A model generated the notes under the pieces. The model saw nothing but the letters and a program-made list of their open reading frames with translations, did not search any database and had not been told where the DNA came from. The translations under genes were made by a program, and so were the position numbers. A DNA stretch of 47,235 bases from Thalassotalea sp. 1_MG-2023. GTDB taxonomy: Bacteria; Pseudomonadota; Gammaproteobacteria; Enterobacterales; Alteromonadaceae. Of this stretch, positions 40,745-47,235 are shown in pieces. The stretch is from contig NZ_JAUOPD010000026.1 of NCBI RefSeq assembly GCF_030546745.1, positions 1-47,235 on the forward strand. The letters run 5' to 3'. The stretch's first letter is position 1; each line of letters starts with the position of its first letter.

Positions 40745-41173
40745 ATGTACAGTCGTGTTAGACGTAAAAAAGTCGCCGAAATAAACGTTGTGCCTTATAT
40801 CGATGTAATGTTGGTTTTATTGATAATCTTCATGGTTACAGCACCGCTGATCACTCAAGGGGTAAAAGTAGACTTACCTAAAGCTGATGCTGAACCCTTA
40901 GATGAAGACTCTAAACCGCCATTGGTAGCGTCAGTTGATGCTGAAGGCAATTATTATTTAGCAATAGGCACGAGTAAAAATCAGCAGTTATCTGCTGAAG
41001 AGGTCGCAACCTTAGTAAAATCACACCTTGCCAAAGCCCCTGAAACACCTGTTGTGGTCAATGGTGATGGTGCTGTGTCATATGATGCCGTCATTCAATT
41101 AATGGTGTTATTACAAAAAGAAGCAGGCGTACCATCGGTTGGGTTGATGACTGACTCTCTTGAGGAGAACTAA
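40745..41173 (+). CDS. tolR: Tol-Pal system subunit TolR
   Basis: Partner of TolQ, 142 residues, with one transmembrane helix (about residues 17-38) that carries the proton-conducting aspartate in NVVPYIDVMLVLLIIFMV (D20). The rest is periplasmic, rich in acidic residues, with the usual TolR/ExbD fold and C-terminal helix (VIQLMVLLQKEAGVPSVGLM). A ribosome site (gaaggag) precedes ATG 40745. tolA starts three bases after its stop. Confidence 0.96.
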   Translation: MYSRVRRKKVAEINVVPYIDVMLVLLIIFMVTAPLITQGVKVDLPKADAEPLDEDSKPPLVASVDAEGNYYLAIGTSKNQQLSAEEVATLVKSHLAKAPETPVVVNGDGAVSYDAVIQLMVLLQKEAGVPSVGLMTDSLEEN

Positions 41174-41176
41174 CGC

Positions 41177-42004
41177 GTGCAAGGATCATTTGTAAAAGCG
41201 TTAGTCATTAGCTTTTCTGCGCATATTGTTATTGCCTTAGTGTTATTATTTGCTGATTTTTCTTCGTTAGCAAAACCAACACCCACGGCAAGTAATGCTA
41301 TGGCGCCACCAAAGCCAATTAAAGCCGTTGTTGTTGAAAAGAAAACGATAGAAAAGCAGTTAAATAAAATTCGTGAAAAAGATTTAGCGCAAAAACGTAA
41401 AAAAGCTGCTGAAGATAAAGCAAGAAAAGATCGCATTCGTAATGCGGCGCTTGCAAAAAAACGTAAACAAGAGCAAGCCAAACGTAAAAGAGAAGAAGAG
41501 TTACAAAAATCAGCGTTAGCTAAAAAGAAAAAAGCGGCAGATGAGAAAAGACGCCGCGAAGCTGAAGCTAAGCGAAAGAAAAAAGCTGAAGAAGAAAAAC
41601 GAAAACGTCAAGAAGCTGAAAGAAAACGCAGAGCTAAAAAAGAGCGAGAAGAGCAAGAGCGTCAATTAGCAGAACAAATGGCGCAAGAAATGGCAGCAAG
41701 AGCGCAAGCTCGTCAACAGCGAGTTACCTCAGAGCTTGACCGTTATACAGCATTGATCACACACATCATTCAAAGTAACTTATTAACAGATCAAGCAACG
41801 ATGGAAGGTAAGTCGTGTAAGCTGAATATTACCTTGGCGGCATCTGGCTTTGTTATTGATGTTTCAAGACAGGGCGGTGACCGTATAGTATGTGATGCGG
41901 CACGTAATGCAGTTAAGAAAGCGGGTACTTTGCCTGTGTCAAAAGATCCGGAAGTGTTTGAAAAAATGCGTTCGATCAGTTTAACTGTGGTGCCAGAGTT
42001 TTAA
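41177..42004 (+). CDS. tolA: Tol-Pal system protein TolA
   Basis: Envelope-spanning protein that transmits energy from TolQR to TolB/Pal at the outer membrane. The 275-residue protein has an N-terminal transmembrane helix (about residues 7-27, ALVISFSAHIVIALVLLF), a long charged Lys/Arg/Glu/Ala helix (about 55-180) and a C-terminal globular domain (about 185-275: YTALITHIIQSNLL, KSCKLNITLAASGFV) with two cysteines that likely pair. The helical part is shorter than in E. coli TolA (421 aa total). GTG start at 41177, with GAGGAG 12 bases upstream. Confidence 0.95.
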   Translation: MQGSFVKALVISFSAHIVIALVLLFADFSSLAKPTPTASNAMAPPKPIKAVVVEKKTIEKQLNKIREKDLAQKRKKAAEDKARKDRIRNAALAKKRKQEQAKRKREEELQKSALAKKKKAADEKRRREAEAKRKKKAEEEKRKRQEAERKRRAKKEREEQERQLAEQMAQEMAARAQARQQRVTSELDRYTALITHIIQSNLLTDQATMEGKSCKLNITLAASGFVIDVSRQGGDRIVCDAARNAVKKAGTLPVSKDPEVFEKMRSISLTVVPEF

Positions 42005-42034
42005 TTAACCTTAAAAAAAGCAATTTGATATCTT

Positions 42035-43384
42035 ATGAAAAAACTCAGAATATTTATTTCTTTATGCGTGTTGTTAATGACAACGCGAACGTTTGCCGGC
42101 TCATTAGAAATAGTGATAACCGAAGGGGTGGACGGTGCCCGTCCTATCGCAATATTACCTTTTACCTATGATGGGCCAGGTCAATTGCCTGAAAACATCA
42201 CTCAAATTGTCAGTGATGATTTACTACGAAGTGGTAAATTTAGCCCGGTTTCCCCAACAAATTTTCCACAGTTTCCTAATAAAGTTGAAGATGTTGATTA
42301 CGCAGCTTGGGCAAACATTGGCGTAGAAAATGTTGTTGTTGGCAAAATATCGTCAACTGGCTTAGGCCGCTATCAGGTGACCTTTCACTTAGTCGATGTT
42401 GTGCGTGGCCAAATTACTGACGGTAAAACGCAAATGTTAAGCGGTGGCAAGCTTGTAAAAAGTACTGATCACATTTTAGCGGAAAGTAGTGTTGAAATAA
42501 GCTCAAGTCAATTTCGACGCTACTCTCATCGAATTAGTAATAAAATTTACCAAACGTTAACGGGTACTCGTGGTGCATTTTTAACAAAAATAGCTTTCGT
42601 GATTGTAAGAGACCAAGGTGAGTATCCGTACCAATTAGTAATATCTGATTACGATGGTTTTAACGAACATACGTTGTTAAGTTCAAAAGAACCGTTGATG
42701 TCTCCGTCTTGGGACCCTTCTGGCAATCAATTAGCTTATGTGACTTTCCTTAATCATCAAGCTCAAATTTATTCTATTGATATTTATACAGGTAAACGTA
42801 AATTAATTGCTTCATTCAATGGTATCAACAGTGCTCCTCGTTGGTCGCCTGACGGTAAGAAAATGGCGATGGTATTGTCGAAAGACGGTAATCCTGAGCT
42901 TTATGTGATGAATGTAGCCACTAAAAAACTACGCAGAATTACCCGTCATCGTGCTATTGATACGGAGCCAAGTTGGACGCCTGATGGTAATTCATTGATA
43001 TTTAGTTCAGAACGGGGTGGAAAAGCGCAGCTATATCGCGTAAATTTAGTGAACGGAAAAGTAAGACGACTCACTTTTGATGGTGAAATGAACCTTGGTG
43101 GCTCATTATCGCCTGATGGTCGTCAACTTGTAATGGTAAATCGCACACGTGGTCAATATCATTTGGCAAAACAAAATTTGGAAACAGGTACATTCCAAGT
43201 GTTAACACGAACTCGATTAGATGAATCACCAAGTATCGCACCTAATGGTGGCATGATTATCTACAGTACATTACATAATAACCGACAAGTTTTGAGCTTA
43301 GTCTCATTAGATGGTAGATTTAAAGCACGATTACCTGCGCTTAATGGCGAAGTGAAATCTCCTGCTTGGTCACCGTTTTTATAA
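42035..43384 (+). CDS. tolB: Tol-Pal system beta-propeller protein TolB
   Basis: Periplasmic protein linking TolA and Pal. The 449-residue precursor has a signal peptide (residues 1-21, ending TRTFAG), an N-terminal alpha/beta domain ([26 protein letters not shown], about residues 38-63) and a six-bladed beta-propeller built from WD-like repeats ([77 protein letters not shown]). Length is normal for the family. Located 30 bases after tolA. Confidence 0.97.
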   Translation: MKKLRIFISLCVLLMTTRTFAGSLEIVITEGVDGARPIAILPFTYDGPGQLPENITQIVSDDLLRSGKFSPVSPTNFPQFPNKVEDVDYAAWANIGVENVVVGKISSTGLGRYQVTFHLVDVVRGQITDGKTQMLSGGKLVKSTDHILAESSVEISSSQFRRYSHRISNKIYQTLTGTRGAFLTKIAFVIVRDQGEYPYQLVISDYDGFNEHTLLSSKEPLMSPSWDPSGNQLAYVTFLNHQAQIYSIDIYTGKRKLIASFNGINSAPRWSPDGKKMAMVLSKDGNPELYVMNVATKKLRRITRHRAIDTEPSWTPDGNSLIFSSERGGKAQLYRVNLVNGKVRRLTFDGEMNLGGSLSPDGRQLVMVNRTRGQYHLAKQNLETGTFQVLTRTRLDESPSIAPNGGMIIYSTLHNNRQVLSLVSLDGRFKARLPALNGEVKSPAWSPFL

Positions 43385-43428
43385 AAATTGTAAGAATTAA
43401 AATTATTGAAACAATAAGGAAACCTAAA

Positions 43429-43968
43429 ATGCGCTTGAATAAAACTGTGAAGGCTCTTGCTGTAGCTTTACCTATAATGGCTTTAACTGCTTGTAGTTCA
43501 AATACTGAAACTGATGAACAAAGCCAGGTTGATACAAATACTCAAACTCAAACTACAACTGAGCAAGATAACGTTCAAGTGACTGCAGCTCAACGTGAAG
43601 CTGAAATTGCAGAGCAAAAACGTCAAGAAATGGAACGTTTACGTTCAGAACATATCGTTTATTTTGGTTTTGATAAATCAACAGTAAGTGCAGACTTTTC
43701 AAATGTATTAGACGCACACGCCACGTTTTTATCAAAAAATAGTGATGTGAATGTGTTAATTGAAGGTCATGCTGATGAGCGTGGTACGCCTGATTACAAC
43801 ATCGCATTAGGCGAACGTCGTGCTAAGTCTGTACAAACGTATTTAGAAAACATGGGTGTATCACCTTCTCAAATTTCTATCGTAAGTTATGGCGAAGAAA
43901 AGCCAATGGTTAGAAACCGCTCAGAGAGTGCTTTTGCTAAAAACCGTCGTGCTGTATTAGTTTACTAA
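43429..43968 (+). CDS. pal: Peptidoglycan-associated lipoprotein Pal
   Basis: Outer-membrane lipoprotein that holds peptidoglycan through an OmpA-like domain and interacts with TolB during cell constriction. With ATG 43429 (ribosome site ATAAGGA just upstream) the protein has 179 residues: lipoprotein signal with lipobox LTAC (Cys at residue 22), a Gln/Thr-rich linker and an OmpA C-terminal domain (about 75-179) containing YFGFDKSTV, the diaminopimelate-binding IEGHADERGTPDYN and ALGERRAKSV. A longer frame reaches back into tolB, but only the ATG at 43429 starts with the lipoprotein signal. Confidence 0.96.
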   Translation: MRLNKTVKALAVALPIMALTACSSNTETDEQSQVDTNTQTQTTTEQDNVQVTAAQREAEIAEQKRQEMERLRSEHIVYFGFDKSTVSADFSNVLDAHATFLSKNSDVNVLIEGHADERGTPDYNIALGERRAKSVQTYLENMGVSPSQISIVSYGEEKPMVRNRSESAFAKNRRAVLVY

Positions 43969-43983
43969 TTGAGTAACCTATAA

Positions 43984-44760
43984 ATGAAACTAAACCAAGT
44001 TTTATTTGGTGTATTTTCTGCTGCCGCCTTTTATGGTCAGGCAGCAGAACCAGCACCAGTGATTGACGCATCTAACGTTATTTCTAGCGCTACAAGTTCT
44101 GGTTCATTGCATGAGCAAATTGAAGACATTGTTCGCCAAAATAAGGTGTACACACGTAATCAAATTAAAATGCAGCGCCAACTTGATGAATTACAAAATG
44201 AAGTAAGTGAACTTCGTGGCGTTACAGAACTACATTCACATCAGTTATCGCAAGTATTAGATCGGCAAAAAGAGTTATATCAAGAACTTGAACGTCGAGT
44301 GTCGCAAGCACTTAAACCTAAAACACCTACGAATACTTTTGAGCAAGCAACAGTATCAACACCTACCGTTAGCCCAACAGTTACGAACGGCGATGATGTA
44401 TATAATGCCGCGCTTAATTTAGTATTAAAGGAAAAGCGTTACGATGATGCGATACCTGCTTTTCGTCAATTTATAACACAATTTCCAAATTCAAGTTATG
44501 CAGCTAATGCGCAATATTGGTTAGGGCAGTTACTCTTTAGTAAAGGGGAACTTGCACAAGCTAAATCAGCGTTTTCTGTTGTGGTGAATCAATTTAAAGA
44601 TTCATCTAAACGTAGTGATGCAATGTTGAAGTTAGGAATGGTTGAACAAAAACAGAATAATTTTGCCCAAGCAAAAAGTATCTATCAACAACTTTTATCA
44701 TTGTACCCTGATTCAAGTGCTGCAAAGTTAGCACAACCAAGATTATCGTCACTACCGTAA
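43984..44760 (+). CDS. cpoB: Cell division coordinator CpoB (YbgF)
   Basis: Periplasmic protein that links outer-membrane constriction by Tol-Pal to septal peptidoglycan synthesis (PBP1B). The 258-residue precursor has a signal peptide (cleavage likely after GQAA near residue 20), an N-terminal coiled coil for trimerisation (about 40-105: RQNKVYTRNQIKMQRQLDEL, HSHQLSQVLDRQKELYQELE) and a C-terminal TPR domain (about 135-255: YNAALNLVLKEKRYDDAI, AQYWLGQLLFSKGELAQAKSAF, AMLKLGMVEQKQNNFAQAKS). Last gene of the Tol-Pal operon; begins 15 bases after pal. No obvious terminator follows. Confidence 0.95.
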   Translation: MKLNQVLFGVFSAAAFYGQAAEPAPVIDASNVISSATSSGSLHEQIEDIVRQNKVYTRNQIKMQRQLDELQNEVSELRGVTELHSHQLSQVLDRQKELYQELERRVSQALKPKTPTNTFEQATVSTPTVSPTVTNGDDVYNAALNLVLKEKRYDDAIPAFRQFITQFPNSSYAANAQYWLGQLLFSKGELAQAKSAFSVVVNQFKDSSKRSDAMLKLGMVEQKQNNFAQAKSIYQQLLSLYPDSSAAKLAQPRLSSLP

Positions 44761-44838
44761 AGTTGTGGCGATAAGTTGCCCACTGTGTTGGCTTTTTAAG
44801 CAAAAAATCACGTATAGTAAAAAAACTTAATTTTGTTG

Positions 44839-44866
44839 TTGCACTCGGCAAAATTATGAGTATCAT
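44839..44866 (+). promoter_or_regulatory. Probable stable-RNA promoter of the tRNA-Lys cluster
   Basis: TTGCAC (44839-44844), 16 bases, TATCAT (44861-44866), followed by a GC-rich discriminator (ATGCGGCGCG). The GC discriminator is typical of stringently controlled tRNA promoters. Confidence 0.6.
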
Positions 44867-44905
44867 ATGCGGCGCGTTGAACGAGACGTTCCACGCAAAT
44901 AAATG

Positions 44906-45132
44906 TCGGTCGTTAGCTCAGTTGGTAGAGCAGTTGGCTTTTAACCAATTTGTCGAAGGTTCAAATCCTTCACGACCGACCACTTTCTCTTGTAAGAAAA
45001 GTAAGGTTGAAGGGTTGAACCAAGAAGAAGGTTCACAAAATTGTCAGGAACAATTTTGAACGCATGAAATGCGGCCCAAAGGGTGAAGTACAGGATGTAC
45101 GGAATAAATCCTTCACGACCTACCACTTTCTT
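44906..45132 (+). repeat. 227-bp repeat, copy 1 (tRNA-Lys plus 3' spacer)
   Basis: Nearly identical to 45185-45411 (offset 279). It contains the whole tRNA-Lys gene, then a spacer with hairpins (GTTCACAAAATTGT pairing with ACAATTTTGAAC; CGCATGAAATGCG; GTACAGGATGTAC), and ends in AAATCCTTCACGACCTACCA (45106-45125), which copies the last 20 bases of the tRNA with one change. Confidence 0.92.
44907..44982 (+). tRNA. tRNA-Lys (anticodon TTT)
   Basis: 76-base cloverleaf with encoded CCA. Acceptor CGGTCGT pairs with ACGACCG; D arm is GCTC...GAGC; anticodon stem TTGG/CCAA with loop CTTTTAA, anticodon TTT; T arm GAAGG-TTCAAAT-CCTTC. Discriminator A. The first pair is C-G instead of the usual G-C seen in E. 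coli tRNA-Lys. First of three identical copies. Confidence 0.96.
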
Positions 45133-45184
45133 CATACCAAATAGAAAGTGTGGCTCGCCATTTATTAGATATAAAACTAGATTA

Positions 45185-45411
45185 TCGGTCGTTAGCTCAG
45201 TTGGTAGAGCAGTTGGCTTTTAACCAATTTGTCGAAGGTTCAAATCCTTCACGACCGACCACTTTCTTTTGTAAGAAAAGTAAGGTTGAAGGGTTGAACC
45301 AAGAAGAAGGTTCACAAAATTGTCAGGAACAATTTTGAACGCATGCAATGCGGCCCAAAGGGTGAAGTACAGGATGTACGGAATAAATCCTTCACGACCG
45401 ACCACTTTCTT
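45185..45411 (+). repeat. 227-bp repeat, copy 2
   Basis: Same unit as 44906-45132, with only a few differences (for instance GCATGCAATGC for GCATGAAATGC, and GACCGACCA for GACCTACCA). It ends with AAATCCTTCACGACCGACCA (45385-45404), an exact copy of the last 20 bases of the tRNA. Confidence 0.92.
45186..45261 (+). tRNA. tRNA-Lys (anticodon TTT), second copy
   Basis: Identical to the first copy across all 76 bases, including encoded CCA. It lies within the second 227-bp repeat, showing that gene and spacer were duplicated together. Confidence 0.96.
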
Positions 45412-45460
45412 TAAGAACTTTAGAAGTGACATCTTTTTTATTATCGTATCTATCTATCAT

Positions 45461-45536
45461 CGGTCGTTAGCTCAGTTGGTAGAGCAGTTGGCTTTTAACC
45501 AATTTGTCGAAGGTTCAAATCCTTCACGACCGACCA
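45461..45536 (+). tRNA. tRNA-Lys (anticodon TTT), third copy
   Basis: Identical to the other two copies over 76 bases, with encoded CCA, but followed by a different spacer made of 54-bp tandem repeats. Confidence 0.96.
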
Positions 45537-45675
45537 CCTTTCTAGTAATCTCATACAGCATGTACGGAATAAATCTTTCACGACCGACCACTTTTCTAGT
45601 AATCTCATACAGCATGTACGGAATAAATCTTTCACGACCGACCACTTTTCAAGTAATCTCATACAACATGAACGG
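45537..45675 (+). repeat. 54-bp tandem repeats ending in tRNA-Lys 3' sequence
   Basis: Two full units (45537-45590 and 45591-45644) and a partial third (to about 45675). Each full unit has TAATCTCATACAGCATGTACGG and ends in AAATCTTTCACGACCGACCA, matching the tRNA 3' end at 19 of 20 bases. The segment ATGTACGGAATAAATC is shared with the 227-bp units, so both repeat types have a common origin. Confidence 0.9.
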
Positions 45676-45872
45676 TTAATTTTTTGTGTAGATAGTTAAT
45701 CTTTTACTACCTATGATATTTTTCTTACTTAATCCCTATTTTATTTAAACCATACTACTTTGATTTTGCTTTAAATAAAAACCATCGGTTGTACATAGAA
45801 CCGATAGTACACTTTTCATCGTATATCTCGTATAATTCCGCCCCAGTTGTAATAGGCACGTAGAGTAAACTA
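45676..45872. other. Region upstream of nadA with hairpin and -10 box
   Basis: AT-rich, no gene. ATCGGTT (45784-45790) pairs with AACCGAT (45799-45805). On the minus strand the stem is followed by GGTTTTTATTT, so it could be a minus-strand terminator; on the plus strand it lies just before a TATAAT box (45831-45836), so it could be an operator for nadA. The -35 (TACACT, 17 bases upstream) is weak. Confidence 0.45.
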
Positions 45873-46913
45873 ATGGCACAGAGTAATTTAGCAGTAGATT
45901 TTGAATTTAACTTTCCAGCGAAACCCGCAAAGTTATCTGAACAAGAGAAATCAGACTTCAAAGCACGCATTAAAAATCTATTAGTTGAAAAAAACGCGGT
46001 ATTGATCGCGCATTACTACACTGATCCTGAAATTCAAGCTCTAGCAGAAGAAACAGGCGGCTGTGTGGCAGATTCACTAGAAATGGCACGCTTTGGTAAT
46101 CAGCATAAGGCAGATACGTTAATTATTGCTGGTGTTAAGTTTATGGGGGAAACCGCTAAAGTGCTAACACCGGAAAAACGTGTTGTAATGCCTACGCTAG
46201 AAGCTACTTGTTCTTTAGATTTAGGTTGCCCTATTAAAGAATTTAACGATTTTTGTGATCAACACCCCGATCGTACCGTTGTGGTTTATGCCAATACATC
46301 AACGGCCGTTAAAGCACGCGCTGATTGGATAGTAACCTCATCCTGTGCGCTCGATATAGTAGAGCATTTAGATGAACAAGGCGAAAAAATTGTTTGGGGG
46401 CCTGACCGTCACTTAGGCAATTATATTCAAAAGCAAACAGGTGCAGACATGATCATGTGGCAAGGCGCTTGTATTGTGCATGATGAATTTAAAACCAAAG
46501 CGCTAACTGATATGAAATCGTTGCACCCAGATGCCGCTATTTTAGTTCATCCGGAATCACCCGCGGAAATTGTAGAGTTAGCTGATGCAGTAGGTTCTAC
46601 TAGCCAGCTTATTAAAGCCGCGCAAGAAATGCCTAACCAAAAGTTTATTGTTGCTACTGATCGCGGTATTTTTTATAAAATGCAGCAACTATGCCCAGAG
46701 AAGGAGTTCTTTGAAGCACCAACGGCTGGTGAAGGCGCAACCTGTAAAAGTTGTGCGCATTGTCCATGGATGGCAATGAATGGCTTAAAAGCCATTGAGG
46801 AAGCTCTAATAGACCCTACAGGCAAAGAAGTCTTTGTTGATATGGAATTACGAAAAGGAGCTTTACGTTCCACTAATCGTATGCTTGATTTTTCAGCAAG
46901 TTTAAAACGTTAA
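45873..46913 (+). CDS. nadA: Quinolinate synthase A
   Basis: Iron-sulfur enzyme condensing iminoaspartate with dihydroxyacetone phosphate to quinolinate in de novo NAD synthesis. The 346-residue protein shows the three cluster cysteines in [11 protein letters not shown] (about residue 110), [11 protein letters not shown] (about 197) and [16 protein letters not shown] (about 290-300), as well as [18 protein letters not shown] near the start and the HPESP motif near 227. Length agrees with E. coli NadA. A terminator follows 37 bases later, and nadB is not adjacent. Confidence 0.97.
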   Translation: MAQSNLAVDFEFNFPAKPAKLSEQEKSDFKARIKNLLVEKNAVLIAHYYTDPEIQALAEETGGCVADSLEMARFGNQHKADTLIIAGVKFMGETAKVLTPEKRVVMPTLEATCSLDLGCPIKEFNDFCDQHPDRTVVVYANTSTAVKARADWIVTSSCALDIVEHLDEQGEKIVWGPDRHLGNYIQKQTGADMIMWQGACIVHDEFKTKALTDMKSLHPDAAILVHPESPAEIVELADAVGSTSQLIKAAQEMPNQKFIVATDRGIFYKMQQLCPEKEFFEAPTAGEGATCKSCAHCPWMAMNGLKAIEEALIDPTGKEVFVDMELRKGALRSTNRMLDFSASLKR

Positions 46914-46950
46914 GTTAAAAAGTAACCAGTTAACGATGAAAGTATAAGAA

Positions 46951-46977
46951 AGCCTTGCTAAAGCAGGGCTTTTTTTC
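46951..46977 (+). terminator. Rho-independent terminator of nadA
   Basis: AGCCTTGC (46951-46958) pairs with GCAGGGCT (46963-46970) with one T-G wobble, loop TAAA, and a T-rich tail directly after. Confidence 0.87.
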
Positions 46978-47235
46978 TAACATAGCGCAGCTTTTTCTTA
47001 GCGAAAGTTAAGCTGATTAAAAGTGAGCAAGGCTGACGTGTCCGAGTAGGGCGTTATCGTCAGTAAAAAGCAGACATTCATGGACGAATGGCTTGGGTGC
47101 AGATCATCATGGATGTGTTTATGCCAAGTCTTAGAATTTAGGTGACGTGTCCGAGTGGCTGCCAAGGTTTAAACCACGCTTGGCGTGCTCAGCCAAACCA
47201 CCCAGTGTCGATAAACACTGTAAAAAGTTTATCGC
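46978..47235. other. Non-coding right edge with tRNA-Ser-like 5' fragments
   Basis: No protein gene seen. TGACGTGTCCGAGT occurs twice (47034-47047 and 47143-47156). The second copy extends to GGTGACGTGTCCGAGTGGCT, matching the acceptor and D-arm start of a tRNA-Ser, but no complementary CGTCACC acceptor strand is in the window. Palindromes: CATTC/GAATG (47075-47090) and CGATAAAC/GTTTATCG (47209-47234). Confidence 0.45.

Noticed and set aside
44906-45675. CRISPR array, because of regularly repeated short sequence
   Set aside because: Units contain whole tRNA genes or tRNA tails, spacers are repeats of one another, and no cas genes are present.
44856-45679. Small open frames across the tRNA-Lys genes and their spacers
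   Set aside because: They read through intact tRNA genes and repeat because the DNA repeats; no ribosome sites or protein-like composition.
47141-47235. Complete tRNA-Ser gene
   Set aside because: The 5' acceptor and D-arm start are present, but no matching 3' acceptor strand or T arm is found before the window ends.

Overview
The window is chromosomal DNA from a gammaproteobacterium, most likely a marine Alteromonadales of the Colwelliaceae type (Thalassotalea/Colwellia-like). The evidence is low-GC coding sequence, a canonical gammaproteobacterial ybgC-tolQRAB-pal-cpoB operon, aspS followed by ruvCAB, cmoAB, nagZ downstream of a PsrA-like TetR regulator, an IbpA-type small heat-shock protein, and several diguanylate cyclases. 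The genus is an inference; no rRNA is present.

Layout. 1-3700 is an accessory patch: a cut-off IS1182-family transposase, a DUF2971 gene, a damaged ParD-like antitoxin without toxin, and a small GNAT acetyltransferase, with short inverted repeats at gene borders resembling decayed integron cassette boundaries. 3.7-10.6 kb holds metabolic, repair and stress genes (second GNAT, two SDRs, an alkyltransferase-like protein, an alpha/beta hydrolase, ibpA with a probable RNA thermometer, an exported thiol peroxidase) and a signalling pair (receiver-CheC protein plus PAS-GGDEF cyclase). 10.8-17.4 kb holds an ACE-like M2 dipeptidase lipoprotein, psrA-nagZ, a Ser/Thr kinase with an unassigned C-terminal half, and a VOC protein. 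17.5-24.8 kb is the least familiar region: three uncharacterised minus-strand genes, two encoding large exported proteins built on repeated cysteine modules, and an HTH-TM-TPR membrane protein. 25-33.3 kb carries a patatin-like lipase, a dGTPase-family HD hydrolase, a solute-binding protein, cmoAB, and a 948-residue sensor with three solute-binding domains and a GGDEF output. 33.4-47.2 kb is conserved core: aspS, ruvCAB, abgT-family transporter, Tol-Pal operon, three tRNA-Lys genes and nadA.

How it works together. Tol-Pal gene order is complete, giving the envelope-constriction machine with its CpoB partner. ruvC, ruvA and ruvB supply the whole Holliday-junction resolvasome. cmoA and cmoB together make the cmo5U34 wobble modification. 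Both diguanylate cyclases keep the GG(D/E)EF active site and the RxxD inhibitory site, so both probably make c-di-GMP under feedback control.

Most interesting: (i) the CxxxC-module exported protein pair; (ii) a tRNA-Lys array in which each copy is followed by repeats ending in a copy of the tRNA 3' end, reminiscent of the E. coli tyrT repeat region; (iii) several Rho-independent terminators on the minus strand with no minus-strand gene upstream, one beside a run of hairpins upstream of ybgC, suggesting unannotated small RNAs. No CRISPR array, rRNA, prophage or replication origin was seen.
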